Source: CBDBJR01 sp965206445
GTDB lineage: Bacteria > Pseudomonadota > Gammaproteobacteria > Arenicellales > Poriferihabitantaceae
Assembly (NCBI GenBank): GCA_965206445.1
Contig: CBDBJR010000001.1
Span: 1-64,000, forward strand
DNA: 64,000 nt
Direction: 5' to 3'
Position numbers and translations under genes: made by a program. Shown piece by piece: positions 1 to 15,000 of this stretch. Within the stretch, counting starts at the first letter, position 1, and every line of letters starts with the position of its first letter. The notes under the pieces are model-generated. The model was given only the letters and a program-made list of their open reading frames with translations. It was not told where the DNA came from and did no database searches.

Positions 1-3000
1 AGGCCGCTCAACGTGGCGTCGGTCGAGGCGTCGTCATCCTCGACCGCGACACTGGCGCTGTCGGCGGTGGTGTCCACCGTGTAGTCGGTGCCGGCGGTCA
101 CGGTCGCGGTGATGCTGCCGTTCTCCTCGTCAGTGCCGTCGTCGGTGGTGGGCACCGTCAGGGTGGCGGTGGTGGTGGTGGCGGCGATGGTGACCGACGT
201 CGGCGCGACGCCGGCAATGAAGTCGCCCACCTGCGTCACCGTCACCAGGACGGTCAGGTCGCTCGCCGGAGCCGGGTCCGCCGTCAGCGTGAAGGTGGCC
301 GCCGTGCCCTCGGTCACCGAGGAAGTCCCGGCGGCGATGGAGATGGCGGGCAGCGCCGCACGGGTGGCGGTGACCGTGTAGGTCAGCGTGGTGGTGGTGT
401 CTTCGGCGGTGACGATAATGTCAATGTCCAGCGGCGTGTCGATCTCCAGGACAATATCGGCGCTGTCGCTGCCGCTGGTGACGCTGGCGCCGTTGACGGT
501 AATCGTGGCTCCGGAGTCGGTAGCGGTCGGCGTCACGGTGACCGTGCCGACGCTGTTGGCGAGCGCGACGGTATAAGCCGTGGTGGTGGAGTCAAACGCC
601 GGGTCCAGGATGCCGTCGGACACGCTCAGGCCGCTCAACGTGGCGTCGGTCGAGGCGTCGTCATCCTCGACCGCGACACTGGCGCTGTCGGCGGTGGTGT
701 CCACCGTGTAGTCGGTGCCGGCGGTCACGGTCGCGGTGATGCTGCCGTTCTCCTCGTCAGTGCCGTCGTCGGTGGTGGGCACCGTCAGGGTGGCGGTGGT
801 GGTGGTGGCGGCGATGGTGACCGATGTCGGCGCGACGCCGGCAATGAAGTCGCCCGCCTGCGTCACCGTCACCAGGACGGTCAGGTCGCTCGCCGGAGCC
901 GTGTCCGCCGTCAGCGTGAAGGTGGCCGCCGTGCCCTCGGTCACCGAGGAAGTCCCGGCGGCGATGGAGATGGCGGGCAGCGCCGTACGGGTGGCGGTGA
1001 CCGTGTAGGTCAGCGTGGTGGTGGTGTCTTCGGCGGTGACGATAATGTCAATGTCCAGCGGCGTGTCGATCTCCAGGACAATATCGGCGCTTTCGCTGCC
1101 GCTGGTGACGCTGGCGCCGTTGACGGTAATCGTGGCTCTGGAGTCGGTGGCGGTCGGCGTCACGGTGACCGTGCCGACGCTGTCGTCGACCGCGACGGTA
1201 TAGGCCGTGGTGGTGGAGTCAAACGCCGGGTTCAGGACGCCGTCGGACACGCTCAGGCCGCTCAACGTGGCGTCGGTCGAGGCGTCGTCATCCTCGACCG
1301 CGACACTGGCGCTGTCGGCGGTGCCGTCCACCGTGTAGTCGGTGCCGGCGGTCACGGTCGCGGTGATGCTGCCGTTCGGCTCGTCAGTGCCGTCGTCGGT
1401 GGTGGGCACCGTCAGGGTGGCGGTGGTGGTGGTGGCGGCGATGGTGACCGACGTCGGCGCGACGCCGGCAATGAAGTCGCCCGCCTGCGTCACCGTCACC
1501 AGGACGGTCAGGTCGCTCGTCGGAGCCGTGTCCGCCGTCAGCGTGAAGGTGGCCGCCGTGCCCTCGGTCACCGAGGAAGTCCCGGCGGCGATGGAGATGG
1601 CGGGCAGCGCCGCACGGGTGGCGGTGACCGTGTAGGTCAGCGTGGTGGTGGTGTCTTCGGCGGTGACGATAATCTCAATGTCCAGCGGCGTGTCGATCTC
1701 CAGGACAATATCGGCGCTGTCGCTGCCGCTGGTGACGCTGGCGCCGTTGACGGTAATCGTGGCTCCGGAGTCGGTGGCGGTCGGCGTCACGGTGACCGTG
1801 GCGACGCTGTTGGCGAGTGCGACGGTATAGGCCGTGGTGGTGGAGTCAAACGCCGGGTCCAGGATGCCGTCGGACACGCTCAGGCCGCTCAACGTGGCGT
1901 CGGTCGAGGCGTCGTCATCCTCGACCGCGACACTGGCGCTGTCGGCGGTGCCGTCCACCGTGTAGTCGGTGCCGGCGGTCACGGTCGCGGTGATGCTGCC
2001 GTTCTCCTCGTCAGTGCCGTCGTCGGTGGTGGGCACCGTCAGGGTGGCGGTGGTGGTGGTGGCGGCGATGGTGACCGACGTCGGCGCGACGCCGGCAATG
2101 AAGTCGCCCACCTGCGTCACCGTCACCAGGACGGTCAGGTCGCTCGCCGGAGCCGTGTCCGCCGTCAGCGTGAAGGTGGCCGCCGTGCCCTCGGTCACCG
2201 AGGAAGTCCCGGCGGCGATGGAGATGGCGGGCAGCGCCGCACGGGTGGCGGTGACCGTGTAGGTCAGCGTGGTGGTGGTGTCTTCGGCGGTGACGATAAT
2301 CTCAATGTCCAGCGGCGTGTCGATCTCCAGGACAATATCGGCGCTTTCGCTGCCGCTGGTGACGCTGGCGCCGTTGACGGTAATCGTAGCTCTGGAGTCG
2401 GTGGCGGTCGGCGTCACGGTGACCGTGCCGACGCTGTCGTCGACCGCGACGGTATAGGCCGTGGTGGTGGAGTCAAACGCCGGGTTCAGGATGCCGTCGG
2501 ACACGCTCAGGCCGCTCAACGTGGCGTCGGTCGAGACGTCGTCATCCTCGACCGCGACACTGGCGCTGTCGGCGGTGGTGTCCACCGTGTAGTCGATGCC
2601 GGCGGTCACGGTCGCGGTGATGCTGCCGTTCGGCTCGTCAGTGCCGTCGTCGGTGGTGGGCACCGTCAGGGTGGCGGTGGTGGTGGTGGCGGCGATGGTG
2701 ACCGACGTCGGCGCGACGCCGGCAATGAAGTCGCCCACCTGCGTCACCGTCACCAGGACGGTCAGGTCGCTCGCCGGAGCCGTGTCCGCCGTCAGCGTGA
2801 AGGTGGCCGCCGTGCCCTCGGTCACCGAGGAAGTCCCGGCGGCGATGGAGATGGCGGGCAGCGCCGTACGGGTGGCGGTGACCGTGTAGGTCAGCGTGGT
2901 GGTGGTGTCTTCGGCGGTGACGATAATGTCAATGTCCAGCGGCGTGTCGATCTCCAGGACAATATCGGCGCTGTCGCTGCCGCTGGTGACGCTGGCGCCG

Positions 3001-6000
3001 TTGACGGTAATCGTGGCTCTGGAGTCGGTGGCGGTCGGCGTCACGGTGACCGTGCCGACGCTGTCGTCGACCGCGACGGTATAAGCCGTGGTGGTGGAGT
3101 CAAACGCCGGGTTCAGGACGCCGTCGGACACGCTCAGGCCGCTCAACGTGGCGTCGGTCGAGGCGTCGTCATCCTCGACCGCGACACTGGCGCTGTCGGC
3201 GGTGGTGTCCACCGTGTAGTCGGTGCCGGCGGTCACGGTCGCGGTGATGCTGCCGTTCTCCTCGTCAGTGCCGTCGTCGGTGGTGGGCACCGTCAGGGTG
3301 GCGGTGGTGGTGGTGGCGGCGATGGTGACCGACGTCGGCGCGACGCCGGCAATGAAGTCGCCCGCCTGCGTCACCGTCACCAGGACGGTCAGGTCGCTCG
3401 CCGGAGCCGTGTCCGCCGTCAGCGTGAAGGTGGCCGCCGTGCCCTCGGTCACCGAGGAAGTCCCGGCGGCGATGGAGATGGCGGGCAGCGCCGCACGGGT
3501 GGCGGTGACCGTGTAGGTCAGCGTGGTGGTGGTGTCTTCGGCGGTGACGATAATCTCAATGTCCAGCGGCGTGTCGATCTCCAGGACAATATCGGCGCTG
3601 TCGCTGCCGCTGGTGACGCTGGCGCCGTTGACGGTAATCGTGGCTCCGGAGTCGGTGGCGGTCGGCGTCACGGTGACCGTGCCGACGCTGTTGGCGAGCG
3701 CGACGGTATAAGCCGTGGTGGTGGAGTCAAACGCCGGGTCCAGGATGCCGTCGGACACGCTCAGGCCGCTCAACGTGGCGTCGGTCGAGGCGTCGTCATC
3801 CTCGACCGCGACACTGGCGCTGTCGGCGGTGGTGTCCACCGTGTAGTCGGTGCCGGCGGTCACGGTCGCGGTGATGCTGCCGTTCTCCTCGTCAGTGCCG
3901 TCGTCGGTGGTGGGCACCGTCAGGGTGGCGGTGGTGGTGGTGGCGGCGATGGTGACCGACGTCGGCGCGACGCCGGCAATGAAGTCGCCCACCTGCGTCA
4001 CCGTCACCAGGACGGTCAGGTCGCTCGCCGGAGCCGTGTCCGCCGTCAGCGTGAAGGTGGCCGCCGTGCCCTCGGTCACCGAGGAAGTCCCGGCGGCGAT
4101 GGAGATGGCGGGCAGCGCCGCACGGGTGGCGGTGACCGTGTAGGTCAGCGTGGTGGTGGTGTCTTCGGCGGTGACGATAATGTCAATGTCCAGCGGCGTG
4201 TCGATCTCCAGGACAATATCGGCGCTGTCGCTGCCGCTGGTGACGCTGGCGCCGTTGACGGTAATCGTGGCTCCGGAGTCGGTAGCGGTCGGCGTCACGG
4301 TGACCGTGCCGACGCTGTTGGCGAGCGCGACGGTATAAGCCGTGGTGGTGGAGTCAAACGCCGGGTCCAGGATGCCGTCGGACACGCTCAGGCCGCTCAA
4401 CGTGGCGTCGGTCGAGGCGTCGTCATCCTCGACCGCGACACTGGCGCTGTCGGCGGTGGTGTCCACCGTGTAGTCGGTGCCGGCGGTCACGGTCGCGGTG
4501 ATGCTGCCGTTCTCCTCGTCAGTGCCGTCGTCGGTGGTGGGCACCGTCAGGGTGGCGGTGGTGGTGGTGGCGGCGATGGTGACCGATGTCGGCGCGACGC
4601 CGGCAATGAAGTCGCCCACCTGCGTCACCGTCACCAGGACGGTCAGGTCGCTCGCCGGAGCCGTGTCCGCCGTCAGCGTGAAGGTGGCCGCCGTGCCCTC
4701 GGTCACCGAGGAAGTCCCGGCGGCGATGGAGATGGCGGGCAGCGCCGTACGGGTGGCGGTGACCGTGTAGGTCAGCGTGGTGGTGGTGTCTTCGGCGGTG
4801 ACGATAATGTCAATGTCCAGCGGCGTGTCGATCTCCAGGACAATATCGGCGCTTTCGCTGCCGCTGGTGACGCTGGCGCCGTTGACGGTAATCGTAGCTC
4901 TGGAGTCGGTGGCGGTCGGCGTCACGGTGACCGTGCCGACGCTGTCGTCGACCGCGACGGTATAGGCCGTGGTGGTGGAGTCAAACGCCGGGTTCAGGAT
5001 GCCGTCGGACACGCTCAGGCCGCTCAACGTGGCGTCGGTCGAGACGTCGTCATCCTCGACCGCGACACTGGCGCTGTCGGCGGTGGTGTCCACCGTGTAG
5101 TCGGTGCCGGCGGTCACGGTCGCGGTGATGCTGCCGTTCGGCTCGTCAGTGCCGTCGTCGGTGGTGGGCACCGTCAGGGTGGCGGTGGTGGTGGTGGCGG
5201 CGATGGTGACCGACGTCGGCGCGACGCCGGCAATGAAGTCGCCCGCCTGCGTCACCGTCACCAGGACGGTCAGGTCGCTCGTCGGAGCCGTGTCCGCCGT
5301 CAGCGTGAAGGTGGCCGCCGTGCCCTCGGTCACCGAGGAAGTCCCGGCGGCGATGGAGATGGCGGGCAGCGCCGCACGGGTGGCGGTGACCGTGTAGGTC
5401 AGCGTGGTGGTGGTGTCTGCGGCGGTGACGATAATGTCAATGTCCAGCGGCGTGTCGATCTCCAGGACAATATCGGCGCTTTCGCTGCCGCTGGTGACGC
5501 TGGCGCCGTTGACGGTAATCGTGGCTCCGGAGTCGGTGGCGGTCGGCGTCACGGTGACCGTGGCGACGCTGTTGGCGAGTGCGACGGTATAGGCCGTGGT
5601 GGTGGAGTCAAACGCCGGGTCCAGGATGCCGTCGGACACGCTCAGGCCGCTCAACGTGGCGTCGGTCGAGGCGTCGTCATCCTCGACCGCGACACTGGCG
5701 CTGTCGGCGGTGGTGTCCACCGTGTAGTCGGTGCCGGCGGTCACGGTCGCGGTGATGCTGCCGTTCTCCTCGTCAGTGCCGTCGTCGGTGGTGGGCACCG
5801 TCAGGGTGGCGGTGGTGGTGGTGGCGGCGATGGTGACCGACGTCGGCGCGACGCCGGCAATGAAGTCGCCCACCTGCGTCACCGTCACCAGGACGGTCAG
5901 GTCGCTCGCCGGAGCCGTGTCCGCCGTCAGCGTGAAGGTGGCCGCCGTGCCCTCGGTCACCGAGGAAGTCCCGGCGGCGATGGAGATGGCGGGCAGCGCC

Positions 6001-9000
6001 GCACGGGTGGCGGTGACCGTGTAGGTCAGCGTGGTGGTGGTGTCTTCGGCGGTGACGATAATGTCAATGTCCAGCGGCGTGTCGATCTCCAGGACAATAT
6101 CGGCGCTGTCGCTGCCGCTGGTGACGCTGGCGCCGTTGACGGTAATCGTGGCTCTGGAGTCGGTGGCGGTCGGCGTCACGGTGACCGTGCCGACGCTGTT
6201 GGCGAGCGCGACGGTATAGGCCGTGGTGGTGGAGTCAAACGCCGGGTCCAGGGTGCCGTCGGACACGCTCAGGCCGCTCAACGTGGCGTCGGTCGAGGCG
6301 TCGTCATCCTCGACCGCGACACTGGCGCTGTCGGCGGTGCCGTCCACCGTGTAGTCGGTGCCGGCGGTCACGGTCGCGGTGATGCTGCCGTTCGGCTCGT
6401 CAGTGCCGTCGTCGGTGGTGGGCACCGTCAGGGTGGCGGTGGTGGTGGTGGCGGCGATGGTGACCGACGTCGGCGCGACGCCGGCAATGAAGTCGCCCAC
6501 CTGCGTCACCGTCACCAGGACGGTCAGGTCGCTCGCCGGAGCCGTGTCCGCCGTCAGCGTGAAGGTGGCCGCCGTGCCCTCGGTCACCGAGGAAGTCCCG
6601 GCGGCGATGGAGATGGCGGGCAGCGCCGTACGGGTGGCGGTGACCGTGTAGGTCAGCGTGGTGGTGGTGTCTTCGGCGGTGACGATAATGTCAATGTCCA
6701 GCGGCGTGTCGATCTCCAGGACAATATCGGCGCTTTCGCTGCCGCTGGTGACGCTGGCGCCGTTGACGGTAATCGTGGCTCTGGAGTCGGTGGCGGTCGG
6801 CGTCACGGTGACCGTGCCGACGCTGTCGTCGACCGCGACGGTATAGGCCGTGGTGGTGGAGTCAAACGCCGGGTTCAGGACGCCGTCGGACACGCTCAGG
6901 CCGCTCAACGTGGCGTCGGTCGAGGCGTCGTCATCCTCGACCGCGACACTGGCGCTGTCGGCGGTGGTGTCCACCGTGTAGTCGGTGCCGGCGGTCACGG
7001 TCGCGGTGATGCTGCCGTTCTCCTCGTCAGTGCCGTCGTCGGTGGTGGGCACCGTCAGGGTGGCGGTGGTGGTGGTGGCGGCGATGGTGACCGACGTCGG
7101 CGCGACGCCGGCAATGAAGTCGCCCGCCTGCGTCACCGTCACCAGGACGGTCAGGTCGCTCGCCGGAGCCGTGTCCGCCGTCAGCGTGAAGGTGGCCGCC
7201 GTGCCCTCGGTCACCGAGGAAGTCCCGGCGGCGATGGAGATGGCGGGCAGCGCCGCACGGGTGGCGGTGACCGTGTAGGTCAGCGTGGTGGTGGTGTCTT
7301 CGGCGGTGACGATAATGTCAATGTCCAGCGGCGTGTCGATCTCCAGGACAATATCGGCGCTGTCGCTGCCGCTGGTGACGCTGGCGCCGTTGACGGTAAT
7401 CGTGGCTCCGGAGTCGGTGGCGGTCGGCGTCACGGTGACCGTGCCGACGCTGTTGGCGAGCGCGACGGTATAGGCCGTGGTGGTGGAGTCAAACGCCGGG
7501 TCCAGGGTGCCGTCGGACACGCTCAGGCCGCTCAACGTGGCGTCGGTCGAGGCGTCGTCATCCTCGACCGCGACACTGGCGCTGTCGGCGGTGCCGTCCA
7601 CCGTGTAGTCGGTGCCGGCGGTCACGGTCGCGGTGATGCTGCCGTTCTCCTCGTCAGTGCCGTCGTCGGTGGTGGGCACCGTCAGGGTGGCGGTGGTGGT
7701 GGTGGCGGCGATGGTGACCGACGTCGGCGCGACGCCGGCAATGAAGTCGCCCACCTGCGTCACCGTCACCAGGACGGTCAGGTCGCTCGCCGGAGCCGTG
7801 TCCGCCGTCAGCGTGAAGGTGGCCGCCGTGCCCTCGGTCACCGAGGAAGTCCCGGCGGCGATGGAGATGGCGGGCAGCGCCGTACGGGTGGCGGTGACCG
7901 TGTAGGTCAGCGTGGTGGTGGTGTCTTCGGCGGTGACGATAATGTCAATGTCCAGCGGCGTGTCGATCTCCAGGACAATATCGGCGCTGTCGCTGCCGCT
8001 GGTGACGCTGGCGCCGTTGACGGTAATCGTGGCTCCGGAGTCGGTGGCGGTCGGCGTCACGGTGACCGTGCCGACGCTGTTGGCGAGCGCGACGGTATAA
8101 GCCGTGGTGGTGGAGTCAAACGCCGGGTCCAGGATGCCGTCGGACACGCTCAGGCCGCTCAACGTGGCGTCGGTCGAGGCGTCGTCATCCTCGACCGCGA
8201 CACTGGCGCTGTCGGCGGTGGTGTCCACCGTGTAGTCGGTGCCGGCGGTCACGGTCGCGGTGATGCTGCCGTTCTCCTCGTCAGTGCCGTCGTCGGTGGT
8301 GGGCACCGTCAGGGTGGCGGTGGTGGTGGTGGCGGCGATGGTGACCGACGTCGGCGCGACGCCGGCAATGAAGTCGCCCGCCTGCGTCACCGTCACCAGG
8401 ACGGTCAGGTCGCTCGCCGGAGCCGTGTCCGCCGTCAGCGTGAAGGTGGCCGCCGTGCCCTCGGTCACCGAGGAAGTCCCGGCGGCGATGGAGATGGCGG
8501 GCAGCGCCGTACGGGTGGCGGTGACCGTGTAGGTCAGCGTGGTGGTGGTGTCTTCGGCGGTGACGATAATGTCAATGTCCAGCGGCGTGTCGATCTCCAG
8601 GACAATATCGGCGCTGTCGCTGCCGCTGGTGACGCTGGCGCCGTTGACGGTAATCGTGGCTCTGGAGTCGGTGGCGGTCGGCGTCACGGTGACCGTGCCG
8701 ACGCTGTCGTCGACCGCGACGGTATAAGCCGTGGTGGTGGAGTCAAACGCCGGGTTCAGGACGCCGTCGGACACGCTCAGGCCGCTCAACGTGGCGTCGG
8801 TCGAGGCGTCGTCATCCTCGACCGCGACACTGGCGCTGTCGGCGGTGGTGTCCACCGTGTAGTCGGTGCCGGCGGTCACGGTCGCGGTGATGCTGCCGTT
8901 CTCCTCGTCAGTGCCGTCGTCGGTGGTGGGCACCGTCAGGGTGGCGGTGGTGGTGGTGGCGGCGATGGTGACCGACGTCGGCGCGACGCCGGCAATGAAG

Positions 9001-12000
9001 TCGCCCGCCTGCGTCACCGTCACCAGGACGGTCAGGTCGCTCGCCGGAGCCGTGTCCGCCGTCAGCGTGAAGGTGGCCGCCGTGCCCTCGGTCACCGAGG
9101 AAGTCCCGGCGGCGATGGAGATGGCGGGCAGCGCCGCACGGGTGGCGGTGACCGTGTAGGTCAGCGTGGTGGTGGTGTCTTCGGCGGTGACGATAATGTC
9201 AATGTCCAGCGGCGTGTCGATCTCCAGGACAATATCGGCGCTGTCGCTGCCGCTGGTGACGCTGGCGCCGTTGACGGTAATCGTGGCTCCGGAGTCGGTG
9301 GCGGTCGGCGTCACGGTGACTGTGGCGACGCTGTTGGCGAGCGCGACGGTATAAGCCGTGGTGGTGGAGTCAAACGCCGGGTCCAGGATGCCGTCGGACA
9401 CGCTCAGGCCGCTCAACGTGGCGTCGGTCGAGGCGTCGTCATCCTCGACCGCGACACTGGCGCTGTCGGCGGTGGTGTCCACCGTGTAGTCGGTGCCGGC
9501 GGTCACGGTCGCGGTGATGCTGCCGTTCTCCTCGTCAGTGCCGTCGTCGGTGGTGGGCACCGTCAGGGTGGCGGTGGTGGTGGTGGCGGCGATGGTGACC
9601 GACGTCGGCGCGACGCCGGCAATGAAGTCGCCCACCTGCGTCACCGTCACCAGGACGGTCAGGTCGCTCGCCGGAGCCGTGTCCGCCGTCAGCGTGAAGG
9701 TGGCCGCCGTGCCCTCGGTCACCGAGGAAGTCCCGGCGGCGATGGAGATGGCGGGCAGCGCCGCACGGGTGGCGGTGACCGTGTAGGTCAGCGTGGTGGT
9801 GGTGTCTTCGGCGGTGACGATAATGTCAATGTCCAGCGGCGTGTCGATCTCCAGGACAATATCGGCGCTGTCGCTGCCGCTGGTGACGCTGGCGCCGTTG
9901 ACGGTAATCGTGGCTCCGGAGTCGGTGGCGGTCGGCGTCACGGTGACCGTGCCGACGCTGTTGGCGAGCGCGACGGTATAAGCCGTGGTGGTGGAGTCAA
10001 ACGCCGGGTCCAGGACGCCGTCGGACACGCTCAGGCCGCTCAACGTGGCGTCGGTCGAGGCGTCGTCATCCTCGACCGCGACACTGGCGCTGTCGGCGGT
10101 GGTGTCCACCGTGTAGTCGGTGCCGGCGGTCACGGTCGCGGTGATGCTGCCGTTCTCCTCGTCAGTGCCGTCGTCGGTGGTGGGCACCGTCAGGGTGGCG
10201 GTGGTGGTGGTGGCGGCGATGGTGACCGACGTCGGCGCGACGCCGGCAATGAAGTCGCCCGCCTGCGTCACCGTCACCAGGACGGTCAGGTCGCTCGCCG
10301 GAGCCGTGTCCGCCGTCAGCGTGAAGGTGGCCGCCGTGCCCTCGGTCACCGAGGAAGTCCCGGCGGCGATGGAGATGGCGGGCAGCGCCGTACGGGTGGC
10401 GGTGACCGTGTAGGTCAGCGTGGTGGTGGTGTCTTCGGCGGTGACGATAATGTCAATGTCCAGCGGCGTGTCGATCTCCAGGACAATATCGGCGCTTTCG
10501 CTGCCGCTGGTGACGCTGGCGCCGTTGACGGTAATCGTGGCTCTGGAGTCGGTGGCGGTCGGCGTCACGGTGACCGTGCCGACGCTGTCGTCGACCGCGA
10601 CGGTATAGGCCGTGGTGGTGGAGTCAAACGCCGGGTTCAGGACGCCGTCGGACACGCTCAGGCCGCTCAACGTGGCGTCGGTCGAGGCGTCGTCATCCTC
10701 GACCGCGACACTGGCGCTGTCGGCGGTGGTGTCCACCGTGTAGTCGGTGCCGGCGGTCACGGTCGCGGTGATGCTGCCGTTCGGCTCGTCAGTGCCGTCG
10801 TCGGTGGTGGGCACCGTCAGGGTGGCGGTGGTGGTGGTGGCGGCGATGGTGACCGACGTCGGCGCGACGCCGGCAATGAAGTCGCCCGCCTGCGTCACCG
10901 TCACCAGGACGGTCAGGTCGCTCGTCGGAGCCGTGTCCGCCGTCAGCGTGAAGGTGGCCGCCGTGCCCTCGGTCACCGAGGAAGTCCCGGCGGCGATGGA
11001 GATGGCGGGCAGCGCCGCACGGGTGGCGGTGACCGTGTAGGTCAGCGTGGTGGTGGTGTCTTCGGCGGTGACGATAATGTCAATGTCCAGCGGCGTGTCG
11101 ATCTCCAGGACAATATCGGCGCTGTCGCTGCCGCTGGTGACGCTGGCGCCGTTGACGGTAATCGTGGCTCCGGAGTCGGTGGCGGTCGGCGTCACGGTGA
11201 CCGTGCCGACGCTGTTGGCGAGCGCGACGGTATAGGCCGTGGTGGTGGAGTCAAACGCCGGGTCCAGGGTGCCGTCGGACACGCTCAGGCCGCTCAACGT
11301 GGCGTCGGTCGAGGCGTCGTCATCCTCGACCGCGACACTGGCGCTGTCGGCGGTGGTGTCCACCGTGTAGTCGGTGCCGGCGGTCACGGTCGCGGTGATG
11401 CTGCCGTTCTCCTCGTCAGTGCCGTCGTCGGTGGTGGGCACCGTCAGGGTGGCGGTGGTGGTGGTGGCGGCGATGGTGACCGACGTCGGCGCGACGCCGG
11501 CAATGAAGTCGCCCACCTGCGTCACCGTCACCAGGACGGTCAGGTCGCTCGCCGGAGCCGTGTCCGCCGTCAGCGTGAAGGTGGCCGCCGTGCCCTCGGT
11601 CACCGAGGAAGTCCCGGCGGCGATGGAGATGGCGGGCAGCGCCGCACGGGTGGCGGTGACCGTGTAGGTCAGCGTGGTGGTGGTGTCTTCGGCGGTGACG
11701 ATAATGTCAATGTCCAGCGGCGTGTCGATCTCCAGGACAATATCGGCGCTGTCGCTGCCGCTGGTGACGCTGGCGCCGTTGACGGTAATCGTGGCTCCGG
11801 AGTCGGTGGCGGTCGGCGTCACGGTGACCGTGCCGACGCTGTTGGCGAGCGCGACGGTATAAGCCGTGGTGGTGGAGTCAAACGCCGGGTCCAGGATGCC
11901 GTCGGACACGCTCAGGCCGCTCAACGTGGCGTCGGTCGAGGCGTCGTCATCCTCGACCGCGACACTGGCGCTGTCGGCGGTGCCGTCCACCGTGTAGTCA

Positions 12001-15000
12001 ATGCCGGCGGTCACGGTCGCGGTGATGCTGCCGTTCTCCTCGTCAGTGCCGTCGTCGGTGGTGGGCACCGTCAGGGTGGCGGTGGTGGTGGTGGCGGCGA
12101 TGGTGACCGACGTCGGCGCGACGCCGGCAATGAAGTCGCCCGCCTGCGTCACCGTCACCAGGACGGTCAGGTCGCTCGCCGGAGCCGTGTCCGCCGTCAG
12201 CGTGAAGGTGGCCGCCGTGCCCTCGGTCACCGAGGAAGTCCCGGCGGCGATGGAGATGGCGGGCAGCGCCGTACGGGTGGCGGTGACCGTGTAGGTCAGC
12301 GTGGTGGTGGTGTCTTCGGCGGTGACGATAATGTCAATGTCCAGCGGCGTGTCGATCTCCAGGACAATATCGGCGCTGTCGCTGCCGCTGGTGACGCTGG
12401 CGCCGTTGACGGTAATCGTGGCTCTGGAGTCGGTGGCGGTCGGCGTCACGGTGACTGTGGCGACGCTGTCGTCGACCGCGACGGTATAGGCCGTGGTGGT
12501 GGAGTCAAACGCCGGGTCCAGGATGCCGTCGGACACGCTCAGGCCGCTCAACGTGGCGTCGGTCGAGGCGTCGTCATCCTCGACCGCGACACTGGCGCTG
12601 TCGGCGGTGCCGTCCACCGTGTAGTCGGTGCCGGCGGTCACGGTCGCGGTGATGCTGCCGTTCTCCTCGTCAGTGCCGTCGTCGGTGGTGGGCACCGTCA
12701 GGGTGGCGGTGGTGGTGGTGGCGGCGATGGTGACCGACGTCGGCGCGACGCCGGCAATGAAGTCGCCCGCCTGCGTCACCGTCACCAGGACGGTCAGGTC
12801 GCTCGCCGGAGCCGGGTCCGCCGTCAGCGTGAAGGTGGCCGCCGTGCCCTCGGTCACCGGGGAAGTCCCGGCGGCGATGGAGATGGCGGGCAGCGCCGCA
12901 CGGGTGGCGGTGACCGTGTAGGTCAGCGTGGTGGTGGTGTCTTCGGCGGTGACGATAATGTCAATGTCCAGCGGCGTGTCGATCTCCAGGACAATATCGG
13001 CGCTGTCGCTGCCGCTGGTGACGCTGGCGCCGTTGACGGTAATCGTGGCTCCGGAGTCGGTGGCGGTCGGCGTCACGGTGACCGTGCCGACGCTGTTGGC
13101 GAGCGCGACGGTATAAGCCGTGGTGGTGGAGTCAAACGCCGGGTCCAGGATGCCGTCGGACACGCTCAGGCCGCTCAACGTGGCGTCGGTCGAGGCGTCG
13201 TCATCCTCGACCGCGACACTGGCGCTGTCGGCGGTGGTGTCCACCGTGTAGTCGGTGCCGGCGGTCACGGTCGCGGTGATGCTGCCGTTCTCCTCGTCAG
13301 TGCCGTCGTCGGTGGTGGGCACCGTCAGGGTGGCGGTGGTGGTGGTGGCGGCGATGGTGACCGACGTCGGCGCGACGCCGGCAATGAAGTCGCCCACCTG
13401 CGTCACCGTCACCAGGACGGTCAGGTCGCTCGCCGGAGCCGTGTCCGCCGTCAGCGTGAAGGTGGCCGCCGTGCCCTCGGTCACCGAGGAAGTCCCGGCG
13501 GCGATGGAGATGGCGGGCAGCGCCGCACGGGTGGCGGTGACCGTGTAGGTCAGCGTGGTGGTGGTGTCTTCGGCGGTGACGATAATGTCAATGTCCAGCG
13601 GCGTGTCGATCTCCAGGACAATATCGGCGCTTTCGCTGCCGCTGGTGACGCTGGCGCCGTTGACGGTAATCGTGGCTCCGGAGTCGGTGGCGGTCGGCGT
13701 CACGGTGACCGTGCCGACGCTGTTGGCGAGCGCGACGGTATAAGCCGTGGTGGTGGAGTCAAACGCCGGGTCCAGGATGCCGTCGGACACGCTCAGGCCG
13801 CTCAACGTGGCGTCGGTCGAGGCGTCGTCATCCTCGACCGCGACACTGGCGCTGTCGGCGGTGGTGTCCACCGTGTAGTCGGTGCCGGCGGTCACGGTCG
13901 CGGTGATGCTGCCGTTCTCCTCGTCAGTGCCGTCGTCGGTGGTGGGCACCGTCAGGGTGGCGGTGGTGGTGGTGGCGGCGATGGTGACCGACGTCGGCGC
14001 GACGCCGGCAATGAAGTCGCCCGCCTGCGTCACCGTCACCAGGACGGTCAGGTCGCTCGCCGGAGCCGTGTCCGCCGTCAGCGTGAAGGTGGCCGCCGTG
14101 CCCTCGGTCACCGAGGAAGTCCCGGCGGCGATGGAGATGGCGGGCAGCGCCGTACGGGTGGCGGTGACCGTGTAGGTCAGCGTGGTGGTGGTGTCTTCGG
14201 CGGTGACGATAATGTCAATGTCCAGCGGCGTGTCGATCTCCAGGACAATATCGGCGCTTTCGCTGCCGCTGGTGACGCTGGCGCCGTTGACGGTAATCGT
14301 GGCTCTGGAGTCGGTGGCGGTCGGCGTCACGGTGACCGTGCCGACGCTGTCGTCGACCGCGACGGTATAAGCCGTGGTGGTGGAGTCAAACGCCGGGTTC
14401 AGGACGCCGTCGGACACGCTCAGGCCGCTCAACGTGGCGTCGGTCGAGGCGTCGTCATCCTCGACCGCGACACTGGCGCTGTCGGCGGTGGTGTCCACCG
14501 TGTAGTCGGTGCCGGCGGTCACGGTCGCGGTGATGCTGCCGTTCTCCTCGTCAGTGCCGTCGTCGGTGGTGGGCACCGTCAGGGTGGCGGTGGTGGTGGT
14601 GGCGGCGATGGTGACCGACGTCGGCGCGACGCCGGCAATGAAGTCGCCCGCCTGCGTCACCGTCACCAGGACGGTCAGGTCGCTCGCCGGAGCCGGGTCC
14701 GCCGTCAGCGTGAAGGTGGCCGCCGTGCCCTCGGTCACCGAGGAAGTCCCGGCGGCGATGGAGATGGCGGGCAGCGCCGCACGGGTGGCGGTGACCGTGT
14801 AGGTCAGCGTGGTGGTGGTGTCTTCGGCGGTGACGATAATGTCAATGTCCAGCGGCGTGTCGATCTCCAGGACAATATCGGCGCTTTCGCTGCCGCTGGT
14901 GACGCTGGCGCCGTTGACGGTAATCGTGGCTCCGGAGTCGGTGGCGGTCGGCGTCACGGTGACCGTGCCGACGCTGTTGGCGAGCGCGACGGTATAGGCC

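Noticed and set aside
88..576. Plus-strand frames of 97 and 62 codons repeated in every unit
   Set aside because: They are antisense to recognisable Calx-beta-like and PF12733-like domains, start at internal GTG codons, have Val/Ala/Ser-only composition and no known family pattern.
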